Shown here piece after piece: positions 1 through 7,991 of a DNA stretch of 64,000 bases. The position numbers and the translations under genes were made by a program. Numbering within the stretch: position 1 is the first letter of the stretch; every line of letters starts with the position of its first letter. The DNA comes from Flavobacterium psychroterrae (GTDB lineage Bacteria; Bacteroidota; Bacteroidia; Flavobacteriales; Flavobacteriaceae), in assembly GCF_018380615.1 (NCBI RefSeq), contig NZ_JAGYVZ010000001.1:279723-343722 (forward strand). The letters run 5' to 3'. A model generated the notes under the pieces. It did no database searches. It saw only the letters and a program-made list of their open reading frames with translations, and was not told the DNA's origin.

Positions 1-33
1 TCGACGAACAGTACCTCACAACCGACAAAAAGT

Positions 34-70
34 TAAAAATAAAAAACGCCTCAAAGTTTGAGGCGTTTGT
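34..70 (-). terminator. Rho-independent terminator of the T6SS payload operon
   Basis: A perfect 12-bp inverted repeat (AAACGCCTCAAA at 44-55 and its complement at 57-68) is followed on the minus strand by a T-rich run. It lies 26 bp beyond the stop of the PAAR-like gene and closes the minus-strand operon. It could also serve a plus-strand gene ending just before the window. Confidence 0.8.
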
Positions 71-95
71 AATGATGATTATTACTTATGTAGTT

Positions 96-434
96 TTAAT
101 TAATTTCATGTATTTCATCATGTCCTTTATACTGAACCGTAATTTTTCCGCCTGTTGCACATTGACAAGTTGAAGCGTCTGTAAGGATTTTAAAATTGTT
201 TATAGCATCTTTTTCTGCTGTTTTCTTCCATTTTATTGGCGCAGGATTGCAACTGCTTTGTGTAATACTGCAACTCCAAAAATTAGGAATATTAATTTCC
301 GGCTGTTTGTCTTTTTCTGTTGCTACAAGTTTGTTCGCGGCTCTGCAAAAACTCTGACTTGTAACCTTTAAGATACTTGTTTTTGCGCCTTTGTTACAAA
401 ATAAAACGGCGTCTTGTGTTAGTTTATTTGGCAT
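96..434 (-). CDS. PAAR-like (DUF4280-type) T6SS spike-tip protein
   Basis: A 112-residue protein with no signal peptide. It opens with a short segment ending in a Cys (VLFCNKGAK), has a central NIPNFWSC stretch where DUF4280/PAAR-like proteins carry their N-[IV]-x-x-F-G-x-C motif, and ends in a Cys-rich CQCATGGKITV segment typical of the family's last strand. Family knowledge: PAAR-like proteins cap VgrG spikes and load effectors. The context agrees: it is the last gene of a minus-strand run that starts with hcp and vgrG, 23 bp after the upstream gene and just before a strong terminator. Sequence divergence from classic PAAR is large, so the assignment rests on motif plus context. Confidence 0.6.
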   Translation of the reverse strand: MPNKLTQDAVLFCNKGAKTSILKVTSQSFCRAANKLVATEKDKQPEINIPNFWSCSITQSSCNPAPIKWKKTAEKDAINNFKILTDASTCQCATGGKITVQYKGHDEIHEIN

Positions 435-457
435 AATTGTATAGATAATTTCTGTTT

Positions 458-1192
458 CTAAATAAATTTATAATATCCAACCTGACATTCAAATTCATTT
501 CTGAAACCATTTATTATAAAAAAATAATCATTCTTCTCATCTTCATTTTTAACTAGATTTATAATGAAGGTATCATCTTGTTTTTTACTATATACAATTC
601 TGAAATTCTTAATACGCGTTCTATTCTTTATATATAAATTAACCCTTCCTAAATTACCTTTCAATTCCGTTTTAAAATTCAGTAAATTGGAACTTCCATA
701 TTTTACATCTTCAATATATTTATCGATCATATTTGAGTATTTTTCATTTAAGCTATCTTGAAAGCTATTTCCATCGCTCTTAATAAGTTTAATTATCTTA
801 TCCGATTTTTGAGATAAAAAATATTTTCCCATCTCAAGATTTGATATGCTTTTTTTACTCTCACAATCTCCTGATTGTTTGAATTGTTTTACAAATAAAT
901 TAATGTGTTTATTATCTATAATTTTATATGTTCCAACAGAAGAAGGAAAACAGTCATTTCCACACTTTGCAGAATAATTACATATAAATGAATTATTTGA
1001 GTTGAAAATTATTTTAGTACCGTACAAAGAATATTTATCGTTTTTATCAATTTTATATAAAATATATTCCTTCGTATTTTCTGTATCCTGACCTATTACT
1101 TCGCTTATGTGCCAATATTCTTCAAAAATATTCTGCGAGTAACTATTATGAGAAAAAAATACAATCAATACATATAGTGTTATCTTTTTCAT
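458..1192 (-). CDS. Exported hypothetical protein in the T6SS payload operon
   Basis: About 244 residues. I place the start at the ATG at 1192 because it begins directly with a signal peptide (MKKITLYVLIVFFSHNSYSQ) and lies 13 bp after the upstream stop. An upstream in-frame ATG at 1309 would add 39 Lys-rich residues lying inside the previous gene. The mature part starts with a W-x-I-x-E strand and a Cys-containing region resembling lipocalin-like or META-type beta-barrel proteins, but I do not recognise a family with certainty. Its place between two immunity-like genes and the PAAR-like gene suggests a third periplasmic protective protein or a spike accessory; that is inference only. Confidence 0.6.
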   Translation of the reverse strand: MKKITLYVLIVFFSHNSYSQNIFEEYWHISEVIGQDTENTKEYILYKIDKNDKYSLYGTKIIFNSNNSFICNYSAKCGNDCFPSSVGTYKIIDNKHINLFVKQFKQSGDCESKKSISNLEMGKYFLSQKSDKIIKLIKSDGNSFQDSLNEKYSNMIDKYIEDVKYGSSNLLNFKTELKGNLGRVNLYIKNRTRIKNFRIVYSKKQDDTFIINLVKNEDEKNDYFFIINGFRNEFECQVGYYKFI

Positions 1193-1205
1193 ATTTAGCA
1201 TTTTT

Positions 1206-1994
1206 TTAGTTTTGTTTGCTTTTAAAATCTTCTTCAAAAACTTCCCATTCTTCTTTAGTATAATCTTTGCCTTTGTACGTTTTGTGATAGGCTGTTTTTT
1301 CTTCTTCATCTTTCTTTAGGCTTTTTATATATTCATCAAAAGGCTGTATCGTTATTACTTCGTTATCTGGTGGATAACGGCGAGATGTCTTAAACAAAAC
1401 CTCTCCAGTAGTGCCATCTATTAATACATAATTCCATGTAGATTTTTCTACGTTGGATTTTAGGTACACTTCATAGAAAGTTTTTTTATTGGGTTTATTG
1501 CTTTCAAATCTTTCTAAAACACTTTCTTGTCCAATATTCTCTAAGTCGACTTGATATTCTTTCTTTACTTTGTCTATTACTTGCTTTAAAGAAAATTTAT
1601 ATGGCAAATCATAATTGATCTCTTTGATTAATTTACCGTTATCGTCATATTCTTTATCTGTTTTAATAGAAAACTGGTAAAAATAATATCCAATTATACT
1701 TAATCTTTTTGATTCATTTGAAAAGCCCTTAATTATTTTATAAGGGGTTTCTACATTTGTAATTCTAACTTGAATCCCTGTATTAAAAAAATTGATTTCA
1801 ACCCTATCACTTCTTTTTTTATAAAACTTGCGTTCTTGTGTGGATAAATGTGAATTATCAAATTCCCAGTCTTTGTATTTATCTATATTAAAATATTCCA
1901 TTTTATTTTTTTTCAATTGTTTGTTAGATTTTTTACTTTGACAATAACAATCGTGTACGATAATCAAACAAAACATCATTATTAAATTCTTCAT
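1206..1994 (-). CDS. Exported immunity-like protein, paralog 2
   Basis: 262 residues with an N-terminal signal peptide (MKNLIMMFCLIIVHDCYCQS) but no clear lipobox. It is a clear paralog of the gene just upstream: both contain MEYFN[IV]DKYKDWE near residue 32, LIKEINY.PYKF in the middle, a VLERFES segment, an IDGTTGE.LFKT strand, and the C-terminal YKGKDYTKEEWEVFEE. The ATG overlaps the upstream stop (ATGA, 1991-1994), so the two are probably translationally coupled. No enzymatic motif is visible. Tandem duplicated exported proteins directly after a toxin-bearing VgrG fit a role as immunity proteins against the metallopeptidase domain; this is inferred from context only. Confidence 0.65.
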   Translation of the reverse strand: MKNLIMMFCLIIVHDCYCQSKKSNKQLKKNKMEYFNIDKYKDWEFDNSHLSTQERKFYKKRSDRVEINFFNTGIQVRITNVETPYKIIKGFSNESKRLSIIGYYFYQFSIKTDKEYDDNGKLIKEINYDLPYKFSLKQVIDKVKKEYQVDLENIGQESVLERFESNKPNKKTFYEVYLKSNVEKSTWNYVLIDGTTGEVLFKTSRRYPPDNEVITIQPFDEYIKSLKKDEEEKTAYHKTYKGKDYTKEEWEVFEEDFKSKQN

Positions 1995-2818
1995 GGTTTA
2001 TTAAATAAATCATCCCAAAATCCTTTACTCTTCTTTTTTTCCTGATAGTTTTTATACCATTCTTCCTCAAAAACTTCCCATTCTTCCTTAGTATAATCTT
2101 TGCCTTTGTACGTTTTGTAATAGGCGGTTTTCTCTTCTTCTGCTTTTTTTAGGCTTTCTATATATTTGTAATAAGGTGGTAAGTCTCCCTCGCCATTTAA
2201 AGCCATATCAGTTTTAAACAAGGTTTCTCCTGTAGTACCGTCTATTACGATATAATCCATTATACCGGGATTATCCATATTCCTTAAATAAGCGGTGTAC
2301 AAAGGCTTTTTATCCAGTTCTACACTTTCAAATCTTTCCAGAACACACTTCTGAGTTAAATTTTCAAAATCTATTTCATATTCTTTTTTTATCTTATTTA
2401 TTGCATCCTTGAGCGTAAATTTATAAGGAGCTTCATAATTAATCTCTTTAATTAGTTTTCCATCTACGTCGTACATTTTATATATTTCTATATTAATTGT
2501 ATAAAATTCACATAAAATGGATTTTAACGATTTATTTTTAGCATAATAAACTTTAATAGAGCCGTAAGGACTCTGTATGTTTGTTGTCTCAATTTGAATA
2601 GTGCTTTCTCTAAAAAATATTCCAACTCTATCATTTGCTTTCTTTAAAAACATAGTAGTTTCATTTGGTGAGTACGAATTATCTATCTCCCAATCCTTGT
2701 ATTTATCGACATTAAAATATTCCATATTTTCTTTCTTTATTTTATTATTTCTAACTTTATATTGGCCCGCACAACTTAACAACGAGCCTAAAATAAGTAC
2801 TGTGATTATTTTTTTCAT
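1991..2818 (-). CDS. Lipoprotein, putative immunity protein, paralog 1
   Basis: 275 residues. The N-terminus ends in a lipobox LLSC with Cys16, so the protein should be a lipoprotein facing the periplasm. It shares its whole mature region with the downstream paralog, including YKDWE, DGTTGE and a C-terminal YKGKDYTKEEWEVFEE motif. The start codon overlaps the vgrG stop codon by four bases (ATGA, 2815-2818), which couples its synthesis to the effector. Immunity proteins are commonly encoded directly behind their cognate T6SS effector, and a periplasmic location would suit a secreted peptidase. The immunity function is not shown by the sequence itself. Confidence 0.7.
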   Translation of the reverse strand: MKKIITVLILGSLLSCAGQYKVRNNKIKKENMEYFNVDKYKDWEIDNSYSPNETTMFLKKANDRVGIFFRESTIQIETTNIQSPYGSIKVYYAKNKSLKSILCEFYTINIEIYKMYDVDGKLIKEINYEAPYKFTLKDAINKIKKEYEIDFENLTQKCVLERFESVELDKKPLYTAYLRNMDNPGIMDYIVIDGTTGETLFKTDMALNGEGDLPPYYKYIESLKKAEEEKTAYYKTYKGKDYTKEEWEVFEEEWYKNYQEKKKSKGFWDDLFNKP

Positions 2819-5800
2819 TTTACTTTTATATTAGAATTAGCAATTCTCCACTGCCATTGCCAGCTCGTAAAAGTGTCATCTGCATAGGACATAATATTAT
2901 TTGTAGCAATTGTAGATTTTTGTACACCCATAGGATATATATATTTAAAATTTTTATGAGGCAATGGTTTATCTTTATTTTTGCCTTTATGAGTATGCCA
3001 CAAACCTAAGCCATGAAGTGTTTCATGAATTAAGGTGGCATTTTTATATTCCAATAATGTTTTAAAAATAATTACATTTTTTACGTTAATGCCTTGCGCC
3101 GCTCCTGCTGTTAGCGGGTCATTTGCGCCAATGGCAAATTTAAATATGGTAAAACAGTCAAAATATTTAATCTTCTTTTCTGTGCCTGAACTATCATTAT
3201 CTTCTAAAAATATACTGCGCACATCATGATGCAGGTAAGGATTTAAAAGGTCGTAGTTGTTTTTATCTAAATAAGCGAGATGCCCGTATTCATCTACATG
3301 TTTTCCGTTTATCTGAAAATCAGGATGATTTGATAAATTCAGAATAGTTTCTTCAATAATAGGCAATATCAAAGCCTGATGCATTCCTTCGAACAATTTA
3401 TATTTTTCCTCTGGGGTAAAAGCTTTTTGTAGTTCTTTGTTAGCTACATTTGTTATAACATTTACCAACACAAACTTCTGCTCTTTTCTAACCGTGCTAT
3501 CATTTTTAAGCACCGTTATTCTTCCGGCAAGCTTTCTGTTTTCTATTTCCTTATTAGGTTCAGTACCTTTTGGGTACGCGTAAATATTAATGTACTTATT
3601 ACTATCTAAATCTTTCAGGCATTTTATTTTTATAGAGATTTTTCGGTCTGTGAGCCCTTGTGTTTTTTTATTTTGTGTAAGCTTAGTTGCATCTATCCTA
3701 AACAGTGTATCGTCATAGTCAAACTTTATTTTTTCAAGATCTTCTTCTATCTCTAACAATATTTTTAATTCGGCTTCGTATTGTGGGACTACAAGAGTGT
3801 CTTTCGGCATTGACTTTACAAATTCCTGCGAGAACAAGGTTAAGTACGGCACAAAATAATGTGTACTTACAGTATCATCAGGCGTTTTTCGTGTGATTGT
3901 TATACTATCATACTCTGTTTGTAGTTGTGTAAAAGCCTCTATCTTATCAAGATCACTTTTTCCGTTTTTATAGCCTCCCTCAATAATACTTTGGTAATCA
4001 GGCTCTATGGTTAATCCGTTGTCTTTTTCTCTTAACCAATCAAATCCAAATTCACCTTTCCATGTAGAAAGAGGTCTAAAATAAACTACTGCAAGAGCTA
4101 CAACTTCTGTAGCAGCAGCATCTACGGTTAATGCTGTATTACTATAATTATTGCCCAGATCGGCATGCATGGTAGCTGTACCTTTACTATTTATAACAGC
4201 TTCTTTATCAGAGTGTATTAAGGCATGTTCTGTGCCGTGCACTTTTGTTTTTTTTGCTTCGATATCAATAGCGTCATCACTATTAATCAATGCCTTGCCA
4301 CTATACAAGTTCATAAATCCTTGTATGGTTTGTTTCAATGTTTTGCTAAAAATATAGATTCGGGTTAAGGCAGTAAGCATATAATCATTTGTGTTGATTT
4401 CTGTGCTTTCGCTGGCGTTAAAAATTAGTCGTTTTACATTGACTACAAAAACATCTGCGTTTAGTTCTACTTGTCGTTTTCCGTCAAATTGCAGGTAACT
4501 TTTACTGGAATCCTGCAACAGCATACTTCCTGCTTTGTCATTCATTACTAAACGATTGTTACTTCTGGTATGCAGTGCTTTAATATCATTATTGGGCGTT
4601 GCGTAACCGCTTTTTTCTTTTATGCTTGTTAATGATCCGGTTACAATGGGCATTTCGGCATTTCCTCCCTGAAACTCTACATAAACGGTTTCGCCAATTT
4701 CAGGAACCCAGTGCGAACCTTTCTCACTTCCGCCATATTGCTGTAAAACTGGTATATAAGGTGTTGTTGTGCCTTTGATTTTTTGCCACGACATTTGTAC
4801 TATAACAGCACTTAGTCCGTCAGGATCTTCTGTATTTACTACAATTGCAGACTGACTGGGGGAATAGGGTACTAAATCAGGATTTGTTTTGGGCGAAAAT
4901 ACGGCACCACTCAGGTTTATTGCTTTAAAATGATTTTCGTAACCGCCGCTGTCGTCACAGGTATGCGTGATTTCGGTAATTCTGTAAGTGGTTTCATGTT
5001 GTTTATCGACTCCTTTAATAGTTACGGTATTCCCTAAGGTAACGCCGGGAACTTCGCTGATGACTTTTATTTTCATCATATCCCCCAGAATGCTGCGCAT
5101 TTTGTTTCTAGTATAGTGCGGAGAAGCGTTTTGATTGGGCTGGATTACATTTTCCCTATTAAATATTTGATTGGATCTGTCCAGGTATTCTTCATGAAAA
5201 CCATTTACTTCATTACCGTATTTAGCGGTTTGGTCCATAAAAGATTCTCCTGTTCGATTATCGTTTTCGATCGTTTTAAACAATGCCGGAACGAGTTTCA
5301 TGTCATAAATAAAATCCTGCATGTTGATATCATATACAAGTGTGGGCGATGCTCCAAGTCCGCCCGGAGTTCCTAAAACTATCGTGCGTCCGTTGCTGTA
5401 AAACCATTGTGCGTGTAGCTTTGATAACCTGTTTAGGAGATCAAAATCGCTCTCGTTGTACTGCACTGTATAAGGAATAATGTCTTTGTAAAACGGGTTG
5501 ACATGAAAATCAATGCCATAACGTGATTTTACCTGATTTACAATGGCTTCTAAAGTCATTCCTGTAAAGGAGTTACAATCTGCGCCATTGTCTAAAAGTA
5601 TCGTTTCACTATATCCTGTAATTACGAGTACTTGCTCGTTATCAGTTAGCGTAGATTTTCGCATTCTTACCTTGTCAACTATCCCATAAAATTGCAGGGT
5701 ATAATCGTTTTTATTTTCGACAAGCATAAGGTCGTCAAGCTCCGGAATTGCTTTTATTTCGATACTTATTCTTTGTCCCTTTAGATTTCCTGAAGCGGGA

Positions 5801-5952
5801 ACATTACTTTGAAATTTGGTTTCTAATAGTTCCTGTCCTATTTCAAACGAAAATTTATGATGCGCATGAATTTTTTGAACAATCTTTAAATGGCTGAAAT
5901 TGTGTACGACTAATTCGCCTATTTTTATTGTTGTAGTGGTTTGTAATGCCAT
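2815..5952 (-). CDS. vgrG: VgrG spike protein with C-terminal metzincin peptidase extension (specialised T6SS effector)
   Basis: 1045 residues. The first ~370 match the VgrG/gp27-like baseplate domain. Around 375-440 lies the gp5-type OB fold (PDGLSAVIVQMSWQ, VYVEFQGGNAEMPIVTGSL), and to about 600 a Thr/Ser-rich beta-helix-like needle. Residues ~610-1045 are an extension unrelated to VgrG. It contains HETLHGLGLWH with His976, Glu977, His980 and His986 in HExxHxxGxxH spacing, and a Met-turn (NNIMSYAD, Met1021) near the C-terminus: together a complete metzincin zinc site. So this is probably an evolved VgrG that delivers a peptidase. It lies 29 bp after hcp and overlaps the next gene by ATGA. 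The peptidase substrate cannot be read from sequence. Confidence 0.9.
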   Translation of the reverse strand: MALQTTTTIKIGELVVHNFSHLKIVQKIHAHHKFSFEIGQELLETKFQSNVPASGNLKGQRISIEIKAIPELDDLMLVENKNDYTLQFYGIVDKVRMRKSTLTDNEQVLVITGYSETILLDNGADCNSFTGMTLEAIVNQVKSRYGIDFHVNPFYKDIIPYTVQYNESDFDLLNRLSKLHAQWFYSNGRTIVLGTPGGLGASPTLVYDINMQDFIYDMKLVPALFKTIENDNRTGESFMDQTAKYGNEVNGFHEEYLDRSNQIFNRENVIQPNQNASPHYTRNKMRSILGDMMKIKVISEVPGVTLGNTVTIKGVDKQHETTYRITEITHTCDDSGGYENHFKAINLSGAVFSPKTNPDLVPYSPSQSAIVVNTEDPDGLSAVIVQMSWQKIKGTTTPYIPVLQQYGGSEKGSHWVPEIGETVYVEFQGGNAEMPIVTGSLTSIKEKSGYATPNNDIKALHTRSNNRLVMNDKAGSMLLQDSSKSYLQFDGKRQVELNADVFVVNVKRLIFNASESTEINTNDYMLTALTRIYIFSKTLKQTIQGFMNLYSGKALINSDDAIDIEAKKTKVHGTEHALIHSDKEAVINSKGTATMHADLGNNYSNTALTVDAAATEVVALAVVYFRPLSTWKGEFGFDWLREKDNGLTIEPDYQSIIEGGYKNGKSDLDKIEAFTQLQTEYDSITITRKTPDDTVSTHYFVPYLTLFSQEFVKSMPKDTLVVPQYEAELKILLEIEEDLEKIKFDYDDTLFRIDATKLTQNKKTQGLTDRKISIKIKCLKDLDSNKYINIYAYPKGTEPNKEIENRKLAGRITVLKNDSTVRKEQKFVLVNVITNVANKELQKAFTPEEKYKLFEGMHQALILPIIEETILNLSNHPDFQINGKHVDEYGHLAYLDKNNYDLLNPYLHHDVRSIFLEDNDSSGTEKKIKYFDCFTIFKFAIGANDPLTAGAAQGINVKNVIIFKTLLEYKNATLIHETLHGLGLWHTHKGKNKDKPLPHKNFKYIYPMGVQKSTIATNNIMSYADDTFTSWQWQWRIANSNIKVK

Positions 5953-5981
5953 TTTGGTTCGGTTTTTTTAAAGAGGATTAT

Positions 5982-6374
5982 TTAAGAGGCTTTCCAGTTA
6001 TTTTCAAATAAAGTATTGCCTAATTTTATTTCCTTAGACGTAATAAGAATCTCCGTTGTCATGGGAGACACTCCTTCACTTCGAAACCTTTTATGAAAAT
6101 AAATGCAGAATGCTTTCTTAAAAACTACATTTTTCATTGTACTCATGGCATCCCGGCGGTAAAAAATAATTCTGCCGTCTTTAGTACTTGTCTGGGATAT
6201 CATCCAGTCTGAAAATAAATCTGTTTGTGTACTCTCAATAACCAGTTTAATTTTCCCTCCTTTGGTTTTATTGGCTGGCTTACCGTTATTATTTGTGCCT
6301 TGTTCAAAAATGACATCAAACTCTAAAACATTAAAAACTGCATTGTCTAATTCTAATTTTGCTAAAAAACTCAT
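5982..6374 (-). CDS. tssD: T6SS tube protein TssD (Hcp), Bacteroidetes type
   Basis: 130 residues starting MSFLAKLELDN, with the pattern of Bacteroidetes T6SS subtype iii Hcp/TssD proteins: a beta-rich fold, the FDVIFEQGTNNNGKP loop, and a KGGKIKLVIES strand followed by an FSDWM segment. Hcp rings form the inner tube that is fired into target cells. It is the first gene of the payload operon and lies directly before vgrG. The other T6SS structural genes (sheath, baseplate, membrane complex) are not in this window, so this is either a satellite hcp-vgrG island or the edge of the main locus. Confidence 0.85.
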   Translation of the reverse strand: MSFLAKLELDNAVFNVLEFDVIFEQGTNNNGKPANKTKGGKIKLVIESTQTDLFSDWMISQTSTKDGRIIFYRRDAMSTMKNVVFKKAFCIYFHKRFRSEGVSPMTTEILITSKEIKLGNTLFENNWKAS

Positions 6375-6510
6375 GGGTTTGATTTAATTTGCGGTTAGTA
6401 AATATCATTTTAGATTTAAGAAAAAATCTAAAAATAATCTTACTAATTTAGATCAAGTAAAACATTATGAATGTCCTGTAAAAGTTTTTAATGTATCATT
6501 TTAAGGCATA

Positions 6511-6548
6511 AAAAAAAGGGCGTATGAAAATTTCGTACGCCCTTTTTA
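6511..6548 (-). terminator. Bidirectional Rho-independent terminator after the efflux operon
   Basis: The arms AAAGGGCGTA and TACGCCCTTT pair around a short A/T loop, with A and T runs on the two sides. It sits 20 bp beyond the outer-membrane efflux gene stop and upstream of hcp, so it ends efflux transcripts and insulates the T6SS genes. Confidence 0.85.
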
Positions 6549-6566
6549 ACCAACTAATTAATTATT

Positions 6567-7973
6567 TTATTTCCATCCACCACCTAAAGCACGGTACAAA
6601 TCAACCACAGCTTGTAATTTTTGTAAATTATCGTTGATACTGCTCAATTGAGCAGCCAAAAGATTTTGCTCTGATGTTAATACATCTGTATAATTCGTAG
6701 CCGAACTAAACTCTAAAAGCTGTTGTGTAAAATCAACTGCTTTAGTTAAAGCTTCAATTTGCTTTTCTCTTGAATCTTCTTTTTCAACTGCCATTTCATA
6801 CGCATATAAAGCATTCGAAACTTCCTGACCTGCAACTAAAAGACTTTGTTGAAAATTATTCATTGCCTGCATTTGTCTTGATTGCGCGCTTGTTAATCTG
6901 GCTTTATTAAGTCCCTGATTAAAAAGTGGTTGTGTCAATCCTCCAATTAAAGAGTAAAAAACAGAATTAGTAAAGAAATCCGTTAATTGCAAATTCGAAA
7001 ATCCTCCACTTGCTGTAAGAGTCAAACTTGGATAAAAATAAGTTTTAGCCATGTTTGATGTTTCAAAAGCAGTTCTGAAATCAAACTCTGCCTGACGAAC
7101 ATCAGGGCGATTTTCAAGCAATTGTGCCGGTAAACCAATTTCCAGTTTTTCAGGAATCACCTGATCTCCTAAAGTTCCTCTTTCAATAGGTCCTGAAGGC
7201 TGACCTAATAAAATATTAAGGGCATTTTCAGTCTCGCGAATGTCTCTTTTTAAATCCGGAATCAATACTTCGGCTGCATGTTGGTTCGCTTCACTTTGAA
7301 CCACAGATGCACCGGTTACGATTGCTCCTTCTTTTAAAGCTTTGATTACTTCAACATTTTTAATACGGCTTTCTAATGTTGATCTTGTAATTTCTAATTG
7401 TTTATCATACGCTAACAATAAAAAATAATTATTGGCAATATCTGATATCAATTGTGTCTGAACAGCTTGTTTTGCAGCATCTGTAGAAAGATACGTGGCT
7501 AAAGCGGCTCTTTTAGAACTGCTTAGTTTTCCCCAGATATCAGCTTCCCAAGAGGTGCTTAAGCCTAATTTATAAGTCGTTGTTAACGTATTGATGTTGA
7601 TTCCTGCCGGAAAATTCAATCCTGCCTCAGATTGTTTGGTGCGCGTTACATTCGCATCAACATTTAAAGTTGGATAATACGCTAATTTTGTCTGACGTAA
7701 TGAGGCACGCGCCTGAACGATATTTTCAATTGCATTTTTCAGGTTCAGATTCTGATCTAATCCTTTTTGAATTAAAGCTTTCAGTCTGTCATCTTTAAAA
7801 ACGGTTTGCCACGGCATATTCGCCATCGTAGTCGAATCGGCAGAAGCCTGATCTCGGTACAGCTTATCCGTCGAAATCGTCGAAGGACGTTCGTATTTCT
7901 TCGTAACCGAGCACGCACTTAAAAGCGCGGCTGCAGTTACAATAAGAATATATTTATTTGAACTATGAGTCAT
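6567..7973 (-). CDS. Outer-membrane efflux lipoprotein, TolC/NodT family
   Basis: 468 residues. A lipobox LSAC with Cys21 marks a lipid-anchored outer-membrane channel of the OprM/NodT type. Two OEP repeats follow, with the usual features: FKDDRLKALIQKGLDQN, long Ala/Gln-rich coiled-coil helices, LLENRPDVRQAEFD at the domain junction, and a C-terminal LYRALGGGW end characteristic of NodT proteins. Length is normal for the family. It is the last gene of a three-gene operon (adaptor, pump, channel), 18 bp after the pump. It should complete a tripartite pump spanning both membranes. Substrate is unknown; antibiotics, dyes or organic compounds are typical. Confidence 0.92.
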   Translation of the reverse strand: MTHSSNKYILIVTAAALLSACSVTKKYERPSTISTDKLYRDQASADSTTMANMPWQTVFKDDRLKALIQKGLDQNLNLKNAIENIVQARASLRQTKLAYYPTLNVDANVTRTKQSEAGLNFPAGININTLTTTYKLGLSTSWEADIWGKLSSSKRAALATYLSTDAAKQAVQTQLISDIANNYFLLLAYDKQLEITRSTLESRIKNVEVIKALKEGAIVTGASVVQSEANQHAAEVLIPDLKRDIRETENALNILLGQPSGPIERGTLGDQVIPEKLEIGLPAQLLENRPDVRQAEFDFRTAFETSNMAKTYFYPSLTLTASGGFSNLQLTDFFTNSVFYSLIGGLTQPLFNQGLNKARLTSAQSRQMQAMNNFQQSLLVAGQEVSNALYAYEMAVEKEDSREKQIEALTKAVDFTQQLLEFSSATNYTDVLTSEQNLLAAQLSSINDNLQKLQAVVDLYRALGGGWK

Positions 7974-7991
7974 TTTTTCTTAATTAAATTA

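Noticed and set aside
1..36. Frame 1 reads a short tail STNSTSQPTKS and a stop, possibly the end of a plus-strand gene.
   Set aside because: Only 11 codons are visible and another frame is also open; not enough to call a gene.
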